The position numbers were made by a program, and so were the translations under genes. From Leucaena leucocephala (lineage: Eukaryota > Streptophyta > Magnoliopsida > Fabales > Fabaceae), in the NCBI GenBank assembly GCA_037074615.1, contig CM073551.1, positions 21,637,750-21,701,749 of the forward strand: a stretch of 64,000 nt of DNA, read 5' to 3'. Positions 36,380 to 47,545 of the stretch are shown here, one piece after another; positions within the stretch are counted from its first letter, which is position 1; each line of letters begins with the position of its first letter. Under the pieces are notes generated by a model. That model made no database searches. It was not told the origin of the DNA and worked only from the letters and a program-made list of their open reading frames with translations.

Positions 36380-37197
36380 GGTATCAGGTATCTAAATTTA
36401 TGTTTAAAAGTAATTGACGACTCGCTCTATCCAATATTGATATGTCCTAAAAAAATAGAGATTTCGCTTTTCCCCTATATAATAGATAGTTCAGCCAACC
36501 CCTTTCCACAAATTAAATAATCAGTGGATGCAAATACAATAACATATAGAGTATAATATATATTGGAGATCCTTTAACTTCACTATGGCCGTTAATCCTT
36601 CCATTATTTACATAGTTAAATTTGTCAAAGCGGGACTAATACTGTTTAAGATGCGTATTTAGCATGCTGAATAGGAATCTGATGTAAAAAAAGAGCTTAG
36701 TGTGTTATAATATAGATACTTGACGTATAAAAAAGAACATAAGTTAATTAGAAAGATCAGAATCGCAACCCATAAACATATAAAGGGTCTTTTCTTGTGC
36801 TAGATGCACCGATTTTCATTCCAGTTCCCCTCTCTTTCTCATGCCAATTGCCAATCTCTCTAGTCTCCAGAAATATTTGGGTTTTCTATTGTTGTGCGTG
36901 CATTTCGGCCTTGGCCTTTTCTCTCTCTGTTATTTTCCCCCGCAAATCATAGCATAGCCTTATTTTGACCTTCAGCATACTAAATAAGCGTCTTTAACAA
37001 CAAAAGGACTAACGGCTAAACAACTGTTGTTTAAAGTTAACAGATCAAAATCTAAGTTAAGAGATTAAAATTAAAATGAGACGAGATTTAAAAGTTATAT
37101 TAACCCAATTAAATATGTAAGCTGTTGTAGGTGTTAGCCTGTGGAAGTGATTGTCCTATGGAATTGAAACAATCATTTTTTTATATATATAGAAGAG
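36380..37197. other. Unassigned intergenic sequence
   Basis: No gene, RNA or clear repeat recognised between the LTR and the orphan ORF. Confidence 0.4.
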
Positions 37198-37497
37198 TTA
37201 TATTTTACTCGGTTTCTCTTCTCCGTCTTCGGTGTCGTCCGCCTTCGCAGAGGCTTTTTGTTGCCTTCCAAGCTCCTCGCTAGTAGAGATGATCCTTCCC
37301 AAGAAAGCATCGTATCTCTTGTGCAACTCCATGGCTCTCTTTTTAATGCCTTGAACACCCAAGTTCTTGCAGATCGTAATAAAATCAGTGAGGTTAAACT
37401 CTCCGAACATCTGCATCACCTCCCGAACCAGATTCCGACCCTCCTCGGCCTGGCTCTCGGCGCCGGAGCTCTTGACGTTGACTCTCTCTCGGGGCAT
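37198..37497 (-). CDS. Orphan ORF, 99 aa, unknown
   Basis: A single-exon frame starting MPRERVNVKSS and ending EEKPSKI. The middle (EVMQMFGEFNLTDFITICKN, then IKKRAMELHKRYDAFLG) looks like two amphipathic helices; the tail is acidic and lysine-rich. Codon composition is clearly more GC-rich than the surrounding DNA, which favours a real or recently real gene. I do not recognise the family. A run of A bases on the minus strand lies just upstream (37509-37521). It could be a full small gene, the last exon of a larger one, or a fragment. Confidence 0.5.
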   Translation of the reverse strand: MPRERVNVKSSGAESQAEEGRNLVREVMQMFGEFNLTDFITICKNLGVQGIKKRAMELHKRYDAFLGRIISTSEELGRQQKASAKADDTEDGEEKPSKI

Positions 37498-37950
37498 GAA
37501 GCCCTATTTCTTTTTTTTTTAACAAAATTTTGACGCAAAATCTTCCTTTCTATATTAATGTAAAAAACGAGCTATTATTTTTAAATATAAATTTAAATAT
37601 TTAAAAATTAAGATATTTTTTTAAATATTATAACTAAAATTACAATAAAATATATTTTATCTTAGTTAGTTGTTTTTTTAGTTGTCCACTCAGTTTACTG
37701 AAATTTTATCCCGATTACATCTAGATTCGATCCGCGTTGCTTATCTGGTTATGGTGGGTAAGTCTCTTAACAGATTTTTTTTGTATACGCCAAATCTCAA
37801 ATTTAAGATCTCGTTTAAATGATATTGAGTCACTTACTATTCAGACTAATCCATTGGTTCACCCTTAGCTAGTTAAACGCAGAGGGTAGGTCCTACTTAA
37901 TGAAGTGATTGGTGGAGATGGTTAGGCGTCAAAAAATGGACAGAGTTTAA

Positions 37951-38426
37951 GGGCTTGTTTGGCACGGAGTATTTGGGGGGAAGGGATGGGGGAGGGAGGG
38001 ATTTTACTTCCCTCTCCTTGTTTGGCTCATTACAAAATTTAGGAGGGGAGGTAAAATTTTTTAAAATTTTCCCTCCCCCTCCAACTTTACTTCCCCTCCA
38101 AAATTGGGGGAATTTGGAGGGGAAGTGTGATATTATTATTATATAATATTCATATATCCATAATTTTTTAATATCTTAATATTACTCTTATATTATATTT
38201 TATTAAAATATAATGTAAAATAATATAAGGTAAATTTGTCTATATAAAAATATTTTCCCTCCCTTTCCTTCTTGAACCAAACAAGGTAATATGAAAATCC
38301 CTCCCCTCCTCTCCCTTAATGTTAATCCAAACAAGGTAATAATAAAATCCCTCTTTTTTTCTTCCTTTCCTTTCCTTTCCTTTCCCTCTATTAAAATCCC
38401 TCCCCTCCGTTGAGCCAAACGCACCC
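37951..38426. mobile_element. Tourist-like MITE next to the RRP42 promoter
   Basis: 476 bp with ends GGGCTTGTTTGGC and, read inward from the right, GGGTGCGTTTGGC, bordered by TAA on both sides (37948-37950 and 38427-38429), a TWA-type target duplication. The interior is rich in short CCCTCCCC/GGGAGGG words. It ends about 230 bp before a probable 5' UTR splice donor of RRP42 at 38660. Confidence 0.7.
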
Positions 38427-39547
38427 TAAATGTTGAAATGAATGGGGTTGAAAACAATTTTGTTAGTCTTAAAAGCCTAAAGCCCAAAACTAGTGGGAAG
38501 CCTCGATTAAAAACCATATCAGTTCTCACTCTCTGTGTAAGCCCAAGTTGGAGTCTTTTACATCCTCTCTTCCAGGTACCCCGGTCACTTGTCGGCGTCG
38601 CTCACTGCCTGATTTCGGCCAAAGCTCTTCTTCCTCGCCACCTAAGTGCTAAGCTATTGGTATGACCAAAATCATCTGCTTGCTGTTGTTCTGCTTTTCC
38701 GCTTCTTCATTCTTACTTTTCCTTTGATCTCTCTACGTCATCTCCCTCAATAATCCGATTTGTGTTTTAATGTTCTTTGAACTGTGCAGTATTTTCCAGC
38801 TTTTTCCCCCAACTTCATTAAAATTTAAAAGATGCACTATTGCTTTAGGCTTGTAGTCCTTGGCATGTAAGGAGGTGCTATTTACTTCAACAGTTTGATG
38901 CACTTTGCTATTGTCTTAAATTCGTGATATTCTTTTCGTTTATGAAGGCAAATGTTTCAATGTCTTCTAGTTGTTTGATGAACCTAACATAATTTTCAAG
39001 CTATTAGGACTTAAAAAGTAAAAGTAATACTAAATACTACTAACTTTACTATTAGAACACATATTGGATTTGTGTTCGGCAACAAGTCATATTTTTGCCA
39101 TTCCAACTTTACTAAATTCATAATTTTACCCATCTGATTGATCTTTCATACATGACTCAATAATCCAATATGTGTTTTACGCTCTTGGAACCTATGAGTT
39201 TGTTGATGCTATCTATATCAGTTTTATCATGGCTAATCTTTAATTACTGGTAACAAGCGGAAATGAATATTTGGGTTCGTTGAACATGTTTTCTCTACCT
39301 TTTCTATTATGAGGCGTTTTAGGTGTTTTTATTATTATGTTTTTATGGAAATACAAATTTTGTAGTTATATGTTGTCGGGTTCTCCAATAAGTTTGAGTG
39401 GGAATGTGGGTAGGGGATTAGAAATTTTGAATCCCTCCCATATACCATTGTGATCTAATATTTATCGTAGCTGTTGTTTCTTGATATGTGAAGGTTTCCA
39501 CTCTATACTGTTGTCAAAGGTGTCGCTCAACTTTTGTATGTGCAAGA

Positions 39548-41304
39548 ATGGTGGGTCTATCCCTCGGAGAAAAGCAATTCATACAAGGCGGTATTGCTCA
39601 GGACATCCGCTCTGATGGTAGAAAGAGACTGACATATCGGCCCATCTATGTTGAAACCGGTGTTATTCCTCAGGTAGTGCTCAAATGAATTGAAAGAGTA
39701 ATCTGACTTTTTCACCCCATGGTTTTTCATGGCTGCCTGACCATGTGAATTTTGCATGCTCTATGCAGGCAAATGGTTCAGCAAGAGTCAGAATGGGTGC
39801 CACGGATGTCATTGCCAGTGTGAAGGTATTTTATGGTTTTAGGACAGATTTTTGCTTTAGGACTCAGCCTCCTTTTGTATCACTGCATAAGCCACTTAAG
39901 CTTCTAGTTAGCCATTTGACTAAACCATGATATGTATGGGCTTTAAGTGCAGGCTGAATTGGGAAATCCAAGCTCATTGCAACCTAACAAAGGGAAAGTC
40001 TCTATACATATTGAGTGCAGCCCAACTGCAGAGCCAGCTTTTGAGGTTTCCTATTTAACTCTACCAGTTTCTCAACCTCTTTGTTTAGAGAAGCCTTGTG
40101 GATATGGTGGTTATTTCCATATAATTTAACTTCGATTTCCATGAGCATTATTAACAAAGCAAGTTTTAGGTTTGCAAGAATTAAGGAACATTTTTTGGTC
40201 AGTTAATATAATTATCTTTTTTGACTGTGCCTGTTTATCCATTTATGCTTCAACATAGGGTAGAGGAGGTGAGGATTTGTCAACAGAATTGTCAATTGCT
40301 CTTCAGCGTTGTCTCTTGGGTGGTAAAAGTGGGGCAGGTCTGTGTAATCATCTTACCATATGCTTTCCCTCCTGCATTATTTCTTTCTATTGAAATTTAA
40401 GTTGTAGCTCTTAACTGCTTAGGTTACTTTCGTAGGTGCTGGAATTGATCTTTCCTCGCTGGCTGTTGTGGAGGGAAAAATTTGTTGGGATCTTTACATT
40501 GACGGGCTTGTTATTAGCTCAGATGGAAATTTGTTAGATGCTCTAGGAGCTTCCATTAAGGTAGCAATCTTTGCAATGATATTGCGTTTTTGGCACACAA
40601 AACTGCAAATTAGCATTTCTCACATTGTCCCTTATGCTGATAAAATTGAAGCTTATGAATTCTCAATTTTGAGCTAGCATCTGGCAATGCTAAGAAGTTT
40701 CCAAAAAACATGCAGTACTGAAAACAGTTTACTAGATTTGTATTTTTCCACATTGATTTTCTTTTTAATGGTTTCAAGAATACAATGCTATTGCTAGAGT
40801 CATTTATGGAGGACTTGATGCCTGTTTATTACTGTTATTCTTCAAGGCTGCTTTGAGCAATACGGGCATCCCAAGAGTCCATGTCGCCGCAGGGGCATCA
40901 AGCGATGAGCAACCAGAAGTTGACATAAGCGATGAAGAGTTTCTGCAGTTTGACACATCAGCAGTCCCTGTTATAGTTACCCTGACTAAGGTCACATTCT
41001 TCTCGTCATCTAATATGATGAAATATGATCACTTAAAAATTCTAACAGTGGTGGCACTTGATTACAGGTAGGTAGGCACTATATTGTTGATGCCACTTCA
41101 GAAGAGGAATCACAAATGAGTTCTGCTGTATCTATTTCTGTTAATAGGAAAGGGAACATCTGTGGTATAATCAAACGAGGAGGTGCAGGGTTGGATCCTA
41201 GCATCATTCTCGATATGATATCTGCGGCCAAGCATGTGAGCGAGCAGCTTATTAACAAGTTAGATTCAAAAATAGCTGCTGCTGAAGCTGAAGACGAGTC
41301 TTGA
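39548..41304 (+). CDS. RRP42: Exosome complex component RRP42
   Basis: RNase PH-fold subunit of the six-member ring of the RNA exosome, which supports 3'-5' RNA processing and decay in nucleus and cytosol; the eukaryotic ring is mainly structural. Seven coding exons: 39548-39673, 39769-39825, 39953-40045, 40259-40337, 40436-40560, 40847-40990 and 41068-41304 (all GT-AG), encoding 286 aa, the expected size. Landmarks: GGIAQDIRSDGRKRL at the N-terminus, NGSARVRMGATDV, ALQRCLLGGKSGAG, WDLYIDGLVISSDGNLLDAL, and SGLDPS-like GAGLDPSIILDMI near the C-terminus. It agrees closely with my recollection of Arabidopsis At3g07750. A non-coding first exon probably ends at 38659 (AAGCTATTG|GTATG), with an intron to a site just upstream of the ATG; the exact acceptor is unclear. 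Confidence 0.95.
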
Positions 41305-41604
41305 CATACTTATAACATTAGTTTTTAATGTTTAGGAGGTTAAATGTATCATTTCATAGCTGAACTAAATATTTCTCTTGGTTACATAGCTCAACAAAAA
41401 TTCAATCTTGGTATTAGTTACTAAATAGCAGCTAAAGAAGCGGAAGATTGATTATGACATATTATGGTATCTTCATTCTCGTGTAAGCTATGTACTTTTG
41501 GGAAGTTGTCATTAATTTTCAAGTGATCGACATCAATTCATGTATCCTCCCCACTTAAGTCCAAAATGACGCCATCATTCGCAAGGTTAAAATGTACTGC
41601 TAAT

Positions 41605-41855
41605 TTTTATTCTTAATATAAGAATTAATTAGAAGATTAAATTTAGTTATAAATATAAGATCTCAATTTATTTTATATTTAATATTTATTATTTTTTTAA
41701 CTAATTTATCTAATTTTTAGAGTGATATGTAATCTAATGTTATATATAAATATTTTAAAAAAATTATGTTATATTTGTTATATTTAATTGATTAATTTAA
41801 TTTTTTTAATCTATTTAGATTAGTTGACAACTGAAGAGAGTATAATAGATTATAT
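41605..41855. mobile_element. Stowaway-like MITE relic
   Basis: AT-rich unit beginning ctaatttttattcttaatataagaatt and closing near agttgacaactgaagagagta, with the same internal words (ataagatctcaatttatttt, attatttttttaacta) as the units at about 21215 and 25781. Confidence 0.4.
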
Positions 41856-42098
41856 GAACTAGAGCAAGAAATGTTTTTAATGTATTTATTTATGAAAAAG
41901 TTGTTTTTAATTAAGAAAATGTCAATTATTTAATTATATAATGTATATATAGTTAGATTTTATTTTCTGCGGTTCACATTTATTGAAAGGTTAAAACTAA
42001 AACGACACATCATTCAGTCATACAATTCATGAATTCGACAACAAAATGATGCAACGAAAGGCATTGCCGATTGAACTGTCCGAGTTGTCTTAGTTATA

Positions 42099-42581
42099 TC
42101 ATAAGTCGGATACCTTATCAGGGTCCGACCCGCCGGCCTTCTTCCTCCGGATAGCCTGAGTACCGAAAACCAAGAAGCCGGTGACATGACCGACAATGGC
42201 CACGACAAACACACCGCCGTTGAATGACATCACGGCCAGCATGACCGTGTAAGAGAGGCCGGTTCGAAGGCCATATATCGCCGTCTGGAGCATCCCAGCA
42301 ACGACCTCGTTCTTGCCGGGCTTTAACTTCACCATGTCCATGAAAGAAAGCCACTCCACCAACACAGCCATGGCAAAGACCAAAACCACCAAAGTTAGAC
42401 TGTACATGGCGGCATTATCTCCAGGCCAGGACGGGAAAAGCACGTATGCCTTGTGGCCCCAATATAACGTCGTGTGTATCGGAATACGCCCTCGGCCCAG
42501 CCTCGCTGTCGCTGCCAGTGTGGAGTTGGAGTTGTATGGAACATCCGTCGGCACACCTTCCATGACGTCGTTTAGAGTCAT
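42099..42581 (-). CDS. COPT: COPT/Ctr-type copper transporter
   Basis: Single-exon gene, 160 aa, for a high-affinity Cu(I) uptake channel subunit of the Ctr family, which acts as a trimer in the plasma or endomembranes. Three hydrophobic segments (about 57-79, 103-120, 122-141). TM2 carries the copper-gating MLAVM (M-x3-M, residues 114-118) and TM3 the trimer-packing GHVTG (G-x3-G, 131-135). The pre-TM1 segment TTLYWGHKAYVLFPSWPG matches the family's FFWG ... LFSGWPG. Unusual: the N-terminal tail has only Met1 and Met7, and the position normally reading MHMTFFWG is IHTTLYWG, so the extracellular methionine and histidine clusters are lost. The C-terminus also lacks a Cys-x-Cys. The best-supported start is 42581; a short upstream ORF overlaps it. 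Confidence 0.92.
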   Translation of the reverse strand: MTLNDVMEGVPTDVPYNSNSTLAATARLGRGRIPIHTTLYWGHKAYVLFPSWPGDNAAMYSLTLVVLVFAMAVLVEWLSFMDMVKLKPGKNEVVAGMLQTAIYGLRTGLSYTVMLAVMSFNGGVFVVAIVGHVTGFLVFGTQAIRRKKAGGSDPDKVSDL

Positions 42582-42601
42582 TTTCTTTCTCTGGTATTCA
42601 T
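42578..42601 (-). promoter_or_regulatory. Upstream ORF overlapping the COPT start codon
   Basis: ATG at 42601 opens a seven-codon frame (MNTRERK) whose TGA overlaps the COPT ATG in the form ATGA. If the leader is transcribed this would make COPT translation depend on leaky scanning or termination-reinitiation. Confidence 0.4.
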
Positions 42602-43377
42602 CTCAGCGATGTGCCTGTATGGGAAGAGAGTGACTTACACATAGGAAGGAAGAAAAGTGTCGGCTGATGACCTTGACGAAAGATATGATTCCTTCGAAAA
42701 CTTTGTTCCATAATTCGTCTGCAAGCAAGCGCAGATTTTGTTGGCAGAAAAAATTATGTGCGTAATATGAGTTTCAGTGTAAATATCATTTAGAAAATGG
42801 AGGGAGTATCAAATTATTATGAAATTTTTTCTTGTATGAAAAATTTTATACGTGATATTTGTTTCTTTTAAATTAATATATATTTTATTTTAGACATTAA
42901 AATCTGTAGAGTTATTTTTAATTTTATTACTATTTTAAAAAAATCGTATAAAATGTATCCTTTATATTTTACTTTTTCACTTAATTTTATAAAAAAAATC
43001 AATATCTAATTAAAATATAATAATTTCATTAAAATCATGTCCGACCGTGGTTTACTCGTTGAAGATTGAACCTTAAGCTGGTGTTTTAATTGATTTAATG
43101 CCCAACCCATTCTAAAAACATTGAATAAATCTTTCCGGAAAACACAAAATCTCATTGTTGTAGCTACCGAGTAGATATAAAATGAAATCTTTTTAGCAAT
43201 AAAAAACAAAATCTTTTCAGATGCAGCATGGATTCATTTATTCATCAAAATGCTACAGCCGTTACACTCGCACGTGTAACTTAAAAAATGAGTGAGTTCT
43301 CAGAATGAGAGTGAAGAATCAACAAAACCCAAAACAAAAATTGGTAAAGAGAATGTCAGAAGCAAACTCCAAAGAAT
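42602..43377. other. Intergenic sequence, nothing recognised
   Basis: Promoter side of the COPT gene and 3' flank of the UVR/SnoaL gene; AT-rich from about 42780. No further gene found. Confidence 0.4.
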
Positions 43378-44934
43378 TTATAAGTCTATTGGGGAAGCAT
43401 GATGGTTACAAATAAACCATTGGCCATCAATCCTCTCAAACACATTTGTCACAAACTGTCCTCCCCATCTTCCTCCTTTTGTCTTTACAAATTCAATGCA
43501 TGTCACATACCCCATATCCCCTCTTGCATGAACCTTAATGTCTTCTAGTTTAATCTCCAACGGGAATTCATAGTTTGCCCACACAAAATTCCAGCTCTCT
43601 ATAACATCATCATAACCAGATATTCCTCTCACACCAGGGTGCACACAACATACCTCATCTTTTCTGGCCCAAAGAGCTTGCATTGCCGCGAGATCCCCGG
43701 TCCTAAACGAATCGTAAAACCGGCTGTTGGCTCCCAAAACTGAGGTCTTGATGTCCTTTTGAAGGTTCTTCATAGCATCTCTGATTTCTGCTGCTTTAGC
43801 ATAGTTCTCTTCTGCAATGGCATTATGTAGCTCTTCCTCCAAGGTCTGCTCATCCGGTGCAATGCTCTCCCCACTCAAAATACTCTCTGAATCTTCTCTT
43901 TTTACTCTCTCCGGTCTCCCTGACAGAAAACTAGAAGATTGGTCAGATAAATGCTATATGGTAGAAGCTTTAGATAAAATCAACAATGAACCCTGAAAAC
44001 TTTGTTGGATTCAGAAGAACAAAATTAGTTAGATGTTTGCTGTCAAGGTATTCAATCAAAACATGACATCTACGTAAAATTTTTCATATAGCCCAATCTT
44101 AAGGGGTTGATTTGGATAAAAGATATTCCACATATAATGTTTCTATTTGATAACTAGGTACCTGACACTTCATATCCGTATCTAAATTTAGTTTTGCAGA
44201 AAATTAAACCAGAGCAAAATCAAGAAGAAATGAACTAAAAAGGCAAACAATGTTAATGGTTGTTCACTAAAAACTAGTCTACATATCATCAGCAAATTCA
44301 AACCCAAATATGAACTACTTTGTCTTAAAGCAAAATAGGCTTACTCAATCTTCCAAGGCTTTTGCCTAGGACTAACTTGTTTTTCGTCAATGAAGGCAGA
44401 GAAACACGTTGAAGCTTCCCAAAGCTATTAATGAATGAGCCAGGCAAGAATTTAAACTCTTTTGTGGTAGAAGAAAGCCCCTACATAAACAGAAAACCCA
44501 AAATCAATCTATATATACTCTGGGAACAAGTAATAAAATCAGATTCTGATCTGAAGCAATTGGGAGGGAGAAAAAAGAAAACAAAAACAGACATAATTCT
44601 CAGCAATATATCAAATGAAACTTACCGCGGTATAATCAACCCAGATATTATGAAACTTGAGTACATATGAATTATAATATTATATCCCATATTCCAACAG
44701 AGTCAACAATCAAATGATCGAAGCAAATATCAAGTACTTAAGTCCAAACTTAACACTTGAATAGATCATTCAATAGGTCCGTCAGAACCCAAATCCTCTT
44801 GCATGAGAGTTTCAGAAAACTGAAAATTAGAGATGCTTCTCATAGCGAAAGAGCTATTAGAAGTTTGTTTTGAGGGGAAGCAGAAATGGGAAGCTTACAC
44901 TGCAGGAAAGGGTGGCAATTCCTTGGAGCGCCAT
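43378..44934 (-). CDS. UVR-motif plus SnoaL/NTF2-like protein, likely plastid
   Basis: Three exons: 44899-44934, 44345-44480 and 43378-43919 (phases 0 and 1, GT-AG), giving 237 aa. The first about 70 residues are rich in Ser, Leu, Lys and Arg with few acids (MALQGIATLSCS, then SFINSFGKLQRVSLPSLTK), like a chloroplast transit peptide. Residues about 85-110 (LEEELHNAIAEENYAKAAEI) form a UVR helical-hairpin motif as in UvrB/UvrC and plant plastid proteins. About 122-235 is a SnoaL/NTF2-like cone fold with RFYDSFRTGDLAAMQALW, VCCVHPG and NVFERIDGQWFICNHHASP. From memory it resembles Arabidopsis At3g09250, a protein without established function; the ligand or reaction is unknown. The frame of the last exon has no ATG at its beginning, so the two upstream exons are needed. 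Confidence 0.85.
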
Positions 44935-45942
44935 AGATGAAGCTACGAACTGGATCTCCAGAATTAAGGGACCAGTAACAGGGAGTAGGGTTTATGTGAA
45001 CCTATCCGATCAGCCAAGGAGAAGCGGTACATCTCACCAGCTACTCATCGTCGAAACGCACCGTTTTCATAACGAGGAGAAATCGCAGCTGTTCGTCTCA
45101 CTATAATCTGGTCGATAGAAAAGTTCACAAAATTAAAATTGAAGTGAACGACCCTCGTACGTCACCGGTGCCTAATCAACATGCCTCCTCCGCCATCATC
45201 TCAACCACGTGAGAACGACGGCAGCCAACAGAAGAGCTGGAACTGTAGGGAAGGCAACGAGCTCAGATCATCTAACGGATCAAAACTACCCCCCCTTCTT
45301 GCTAATCCGGTAATCCTGACATTACTCAACAACAATAATGAATTATTTATTAGCTGGTGCTTTTAAATAAAAATATCAAAGTTACCGGATTTTTTTATTT
45401 ATTTATAAGTATTACAATGAAATTCATTGTTTTTATTTAACCACATATGTTTTCCGTATTACAAAAGATTTGGAGACTTATTTCAAATTTTATTATATAC
45501 ATTAATATATCGTTATATTGATTTGAAAATTGTTGTCAAAAGCTCAATTAATCATTTAATTGTTAAACTCATCTTTCTGATGTTTTTTGTGGTTAGGCTA
45601 TTAATTCAATTTGTGTGAAAGGGGCCGTGAGTTTGGATGTTTTTCTTTTGTGAGACGAATTAAGTTTATTAAATGTAACTAAACATCTAAATTAAAAATT
45701 AAGTGCGTGCATCCTTTCGTGCTACATATTTTTACAAGTATAATTGGCATTTGTTTCGGATGGAATTTTTTTTATTACAAAAATTTTTAAAAAATAATTA
45801 ATTTATTTATAATCTAAAGTTAGAGCGAAGTCCACGGGTTAACAATTTGTTCATACATGGTCTAGTTAACAATTTTTTTTAAAAAAATCATTTAATCCAT
45901 TATAGAGATAGCGAATAATATATCTTTGGACTATAAGATATA

Positions 45943-46450
45943 GTGTGTGTTTGGATAAGATTTTAAAAAAAAATTTATAAAAAAATATATTTTTAGATAG
46001 CTTATGAAAAAAGGCTTTTAGAGAAGAGTTTATGGAAAAAAATGATTATAGATAAACGAGTATTTGGATAATTATTACTAAAAGATGTTTTGTAATTGAA
46101 AAATTGTTAAAAAAATATGTATGGGAGAGGAGATATGGTAAAAAATATAGAGGAGAGAGGGTGAAGAAGATAGAAGAGAAATGAGAGATAGTGAAAAAGA
46201 TAGAGAAGAGAGGAGAGATGTTGGAAAAGATAGAGGAGAGAGAAGAGAGGGTGTAAAGAAAAGTAAGGGTAAAATAGTAATTGAGTAGTTCATAAGCTCT
46301 TTTACTATTCCAAAAGCTACTCTGACCAATTTATCTAAAACTATGGTTTGGTCCAAATTTTATGGCTATTTATTTTAAAATTTTTCCAAACCAAAGTTTA
46401 AGCTAAAAGTTCTTTTAAAATGATGGTTTTGTTATTTTTTAAACAGGCCC
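45943..46450 (+). repeat. Repeat family A, copy 3
   Basis: Starts gtgtgtttggataagatttt, contains cttttagagaagagtttatg, a GAGAGAGGG tract and ataagctcttttactattcc, and ends near aaacaggccc. One of the best-preserved copies. Confidence 0.6.
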
Positions 46451-47284
46451 TTAGAATAATAGTATGAGACTATTGGGCCACGTTTCCTGACCCAAAACAT
46501 TATTGGGCAATGTTAAATGTAAATGATCAATCAGTTGGGGCGGCCCAATTCAGATTCTCTTATTCCATAAAATCTTTGTTCCTCGGGTAGGGTTAAGTGT
46601 AGTTGAAGTCACAATACGGGGAACCATTTGTACCAAAAAAAAAAAATGCGGCGAACCATGATTTGAATCTCAGCTGAGCCTAACAATATTTTGTATATGA
46701 TTACCCCAATACAAGAATATTTATGCATTAAAAAAAATCTTTACTCCTGAAGGAAGTTTGACTATGAGACAACAAGGGAGTGGATAAAACCATTAGTTTT
46801 GAAAAGTAATAATGAAAAATAAAGATTTATTATTTCTATTTGAATTCAATTAAAACTGCTCTAACCTACTCATCCACACCTAATTAATTATATTATTGTG
46901 TCTTCTCACACAGCAGTGTCTAAGAAGTCAAAATAACTTTTTTAAATTTCTTGGAATTATTCGACTTCAGGGAGCTAAGCCCCTTTTGTTGTCACCTTCA
47001 AAAAGTTATTCTGTGATATTTGATGTGTGGAAAATGGCTATCAAGACAACTCCAAAGCTGTTTTTGTTTTCCAGCTAAGCTTCCACCATCTCAAATTTTA
47101 TTTCAGAATCAATTATTGAGGCCTTATCTGAAATCAAATTCAGTCCCCTTTTTTCATAGCAGCTTATTCAGAAGAGATTCTAAATCCATTAGAAGGGATA
47201 TTATTTTTTCCTTGCAATTCAATATGTATTACTACCCTTTTAAAACTGTGTATATTTTATCCTTTTATTAGGAAAAAAAATTAT

Positions 47285-47545
47285 TACTCCTCTTTTGCTT
47301 AATATAAAATTTAATTAAAAAGTTAATCTTAATCATAAATATAAAAATATTTTTTATATTTATCAATTTTTTTAAAATTACTAATATTAATACTCCATAG
47401 ATAATAATTAAATAAGAGAATAAATAAATAAATTAATAAAGATAATTATAATATTTTAAAAAATATATTATATTAATTAAATTTTTAATTTAATTAAATA
47501 AAATAAATAAATTATATATTAAAAATCGAAGGAAAAATAAAAATC
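47285..47545. mobile_element. Stowaway-like MITE relic
   Basis: Begins actcctcttttgcttaatat and ends tattaaaaatcgaagga; internal words match the unit at 51540-51785 (for example tactaatattaatactccat versus catactaatattccatt). Confidence 0.45.

Noticed and set aside
42313..42633. 106-codon plus-strand frame
   Set aside because: Antisense shadow of the COPT gene; the minus strand has clear Ctr motifs.
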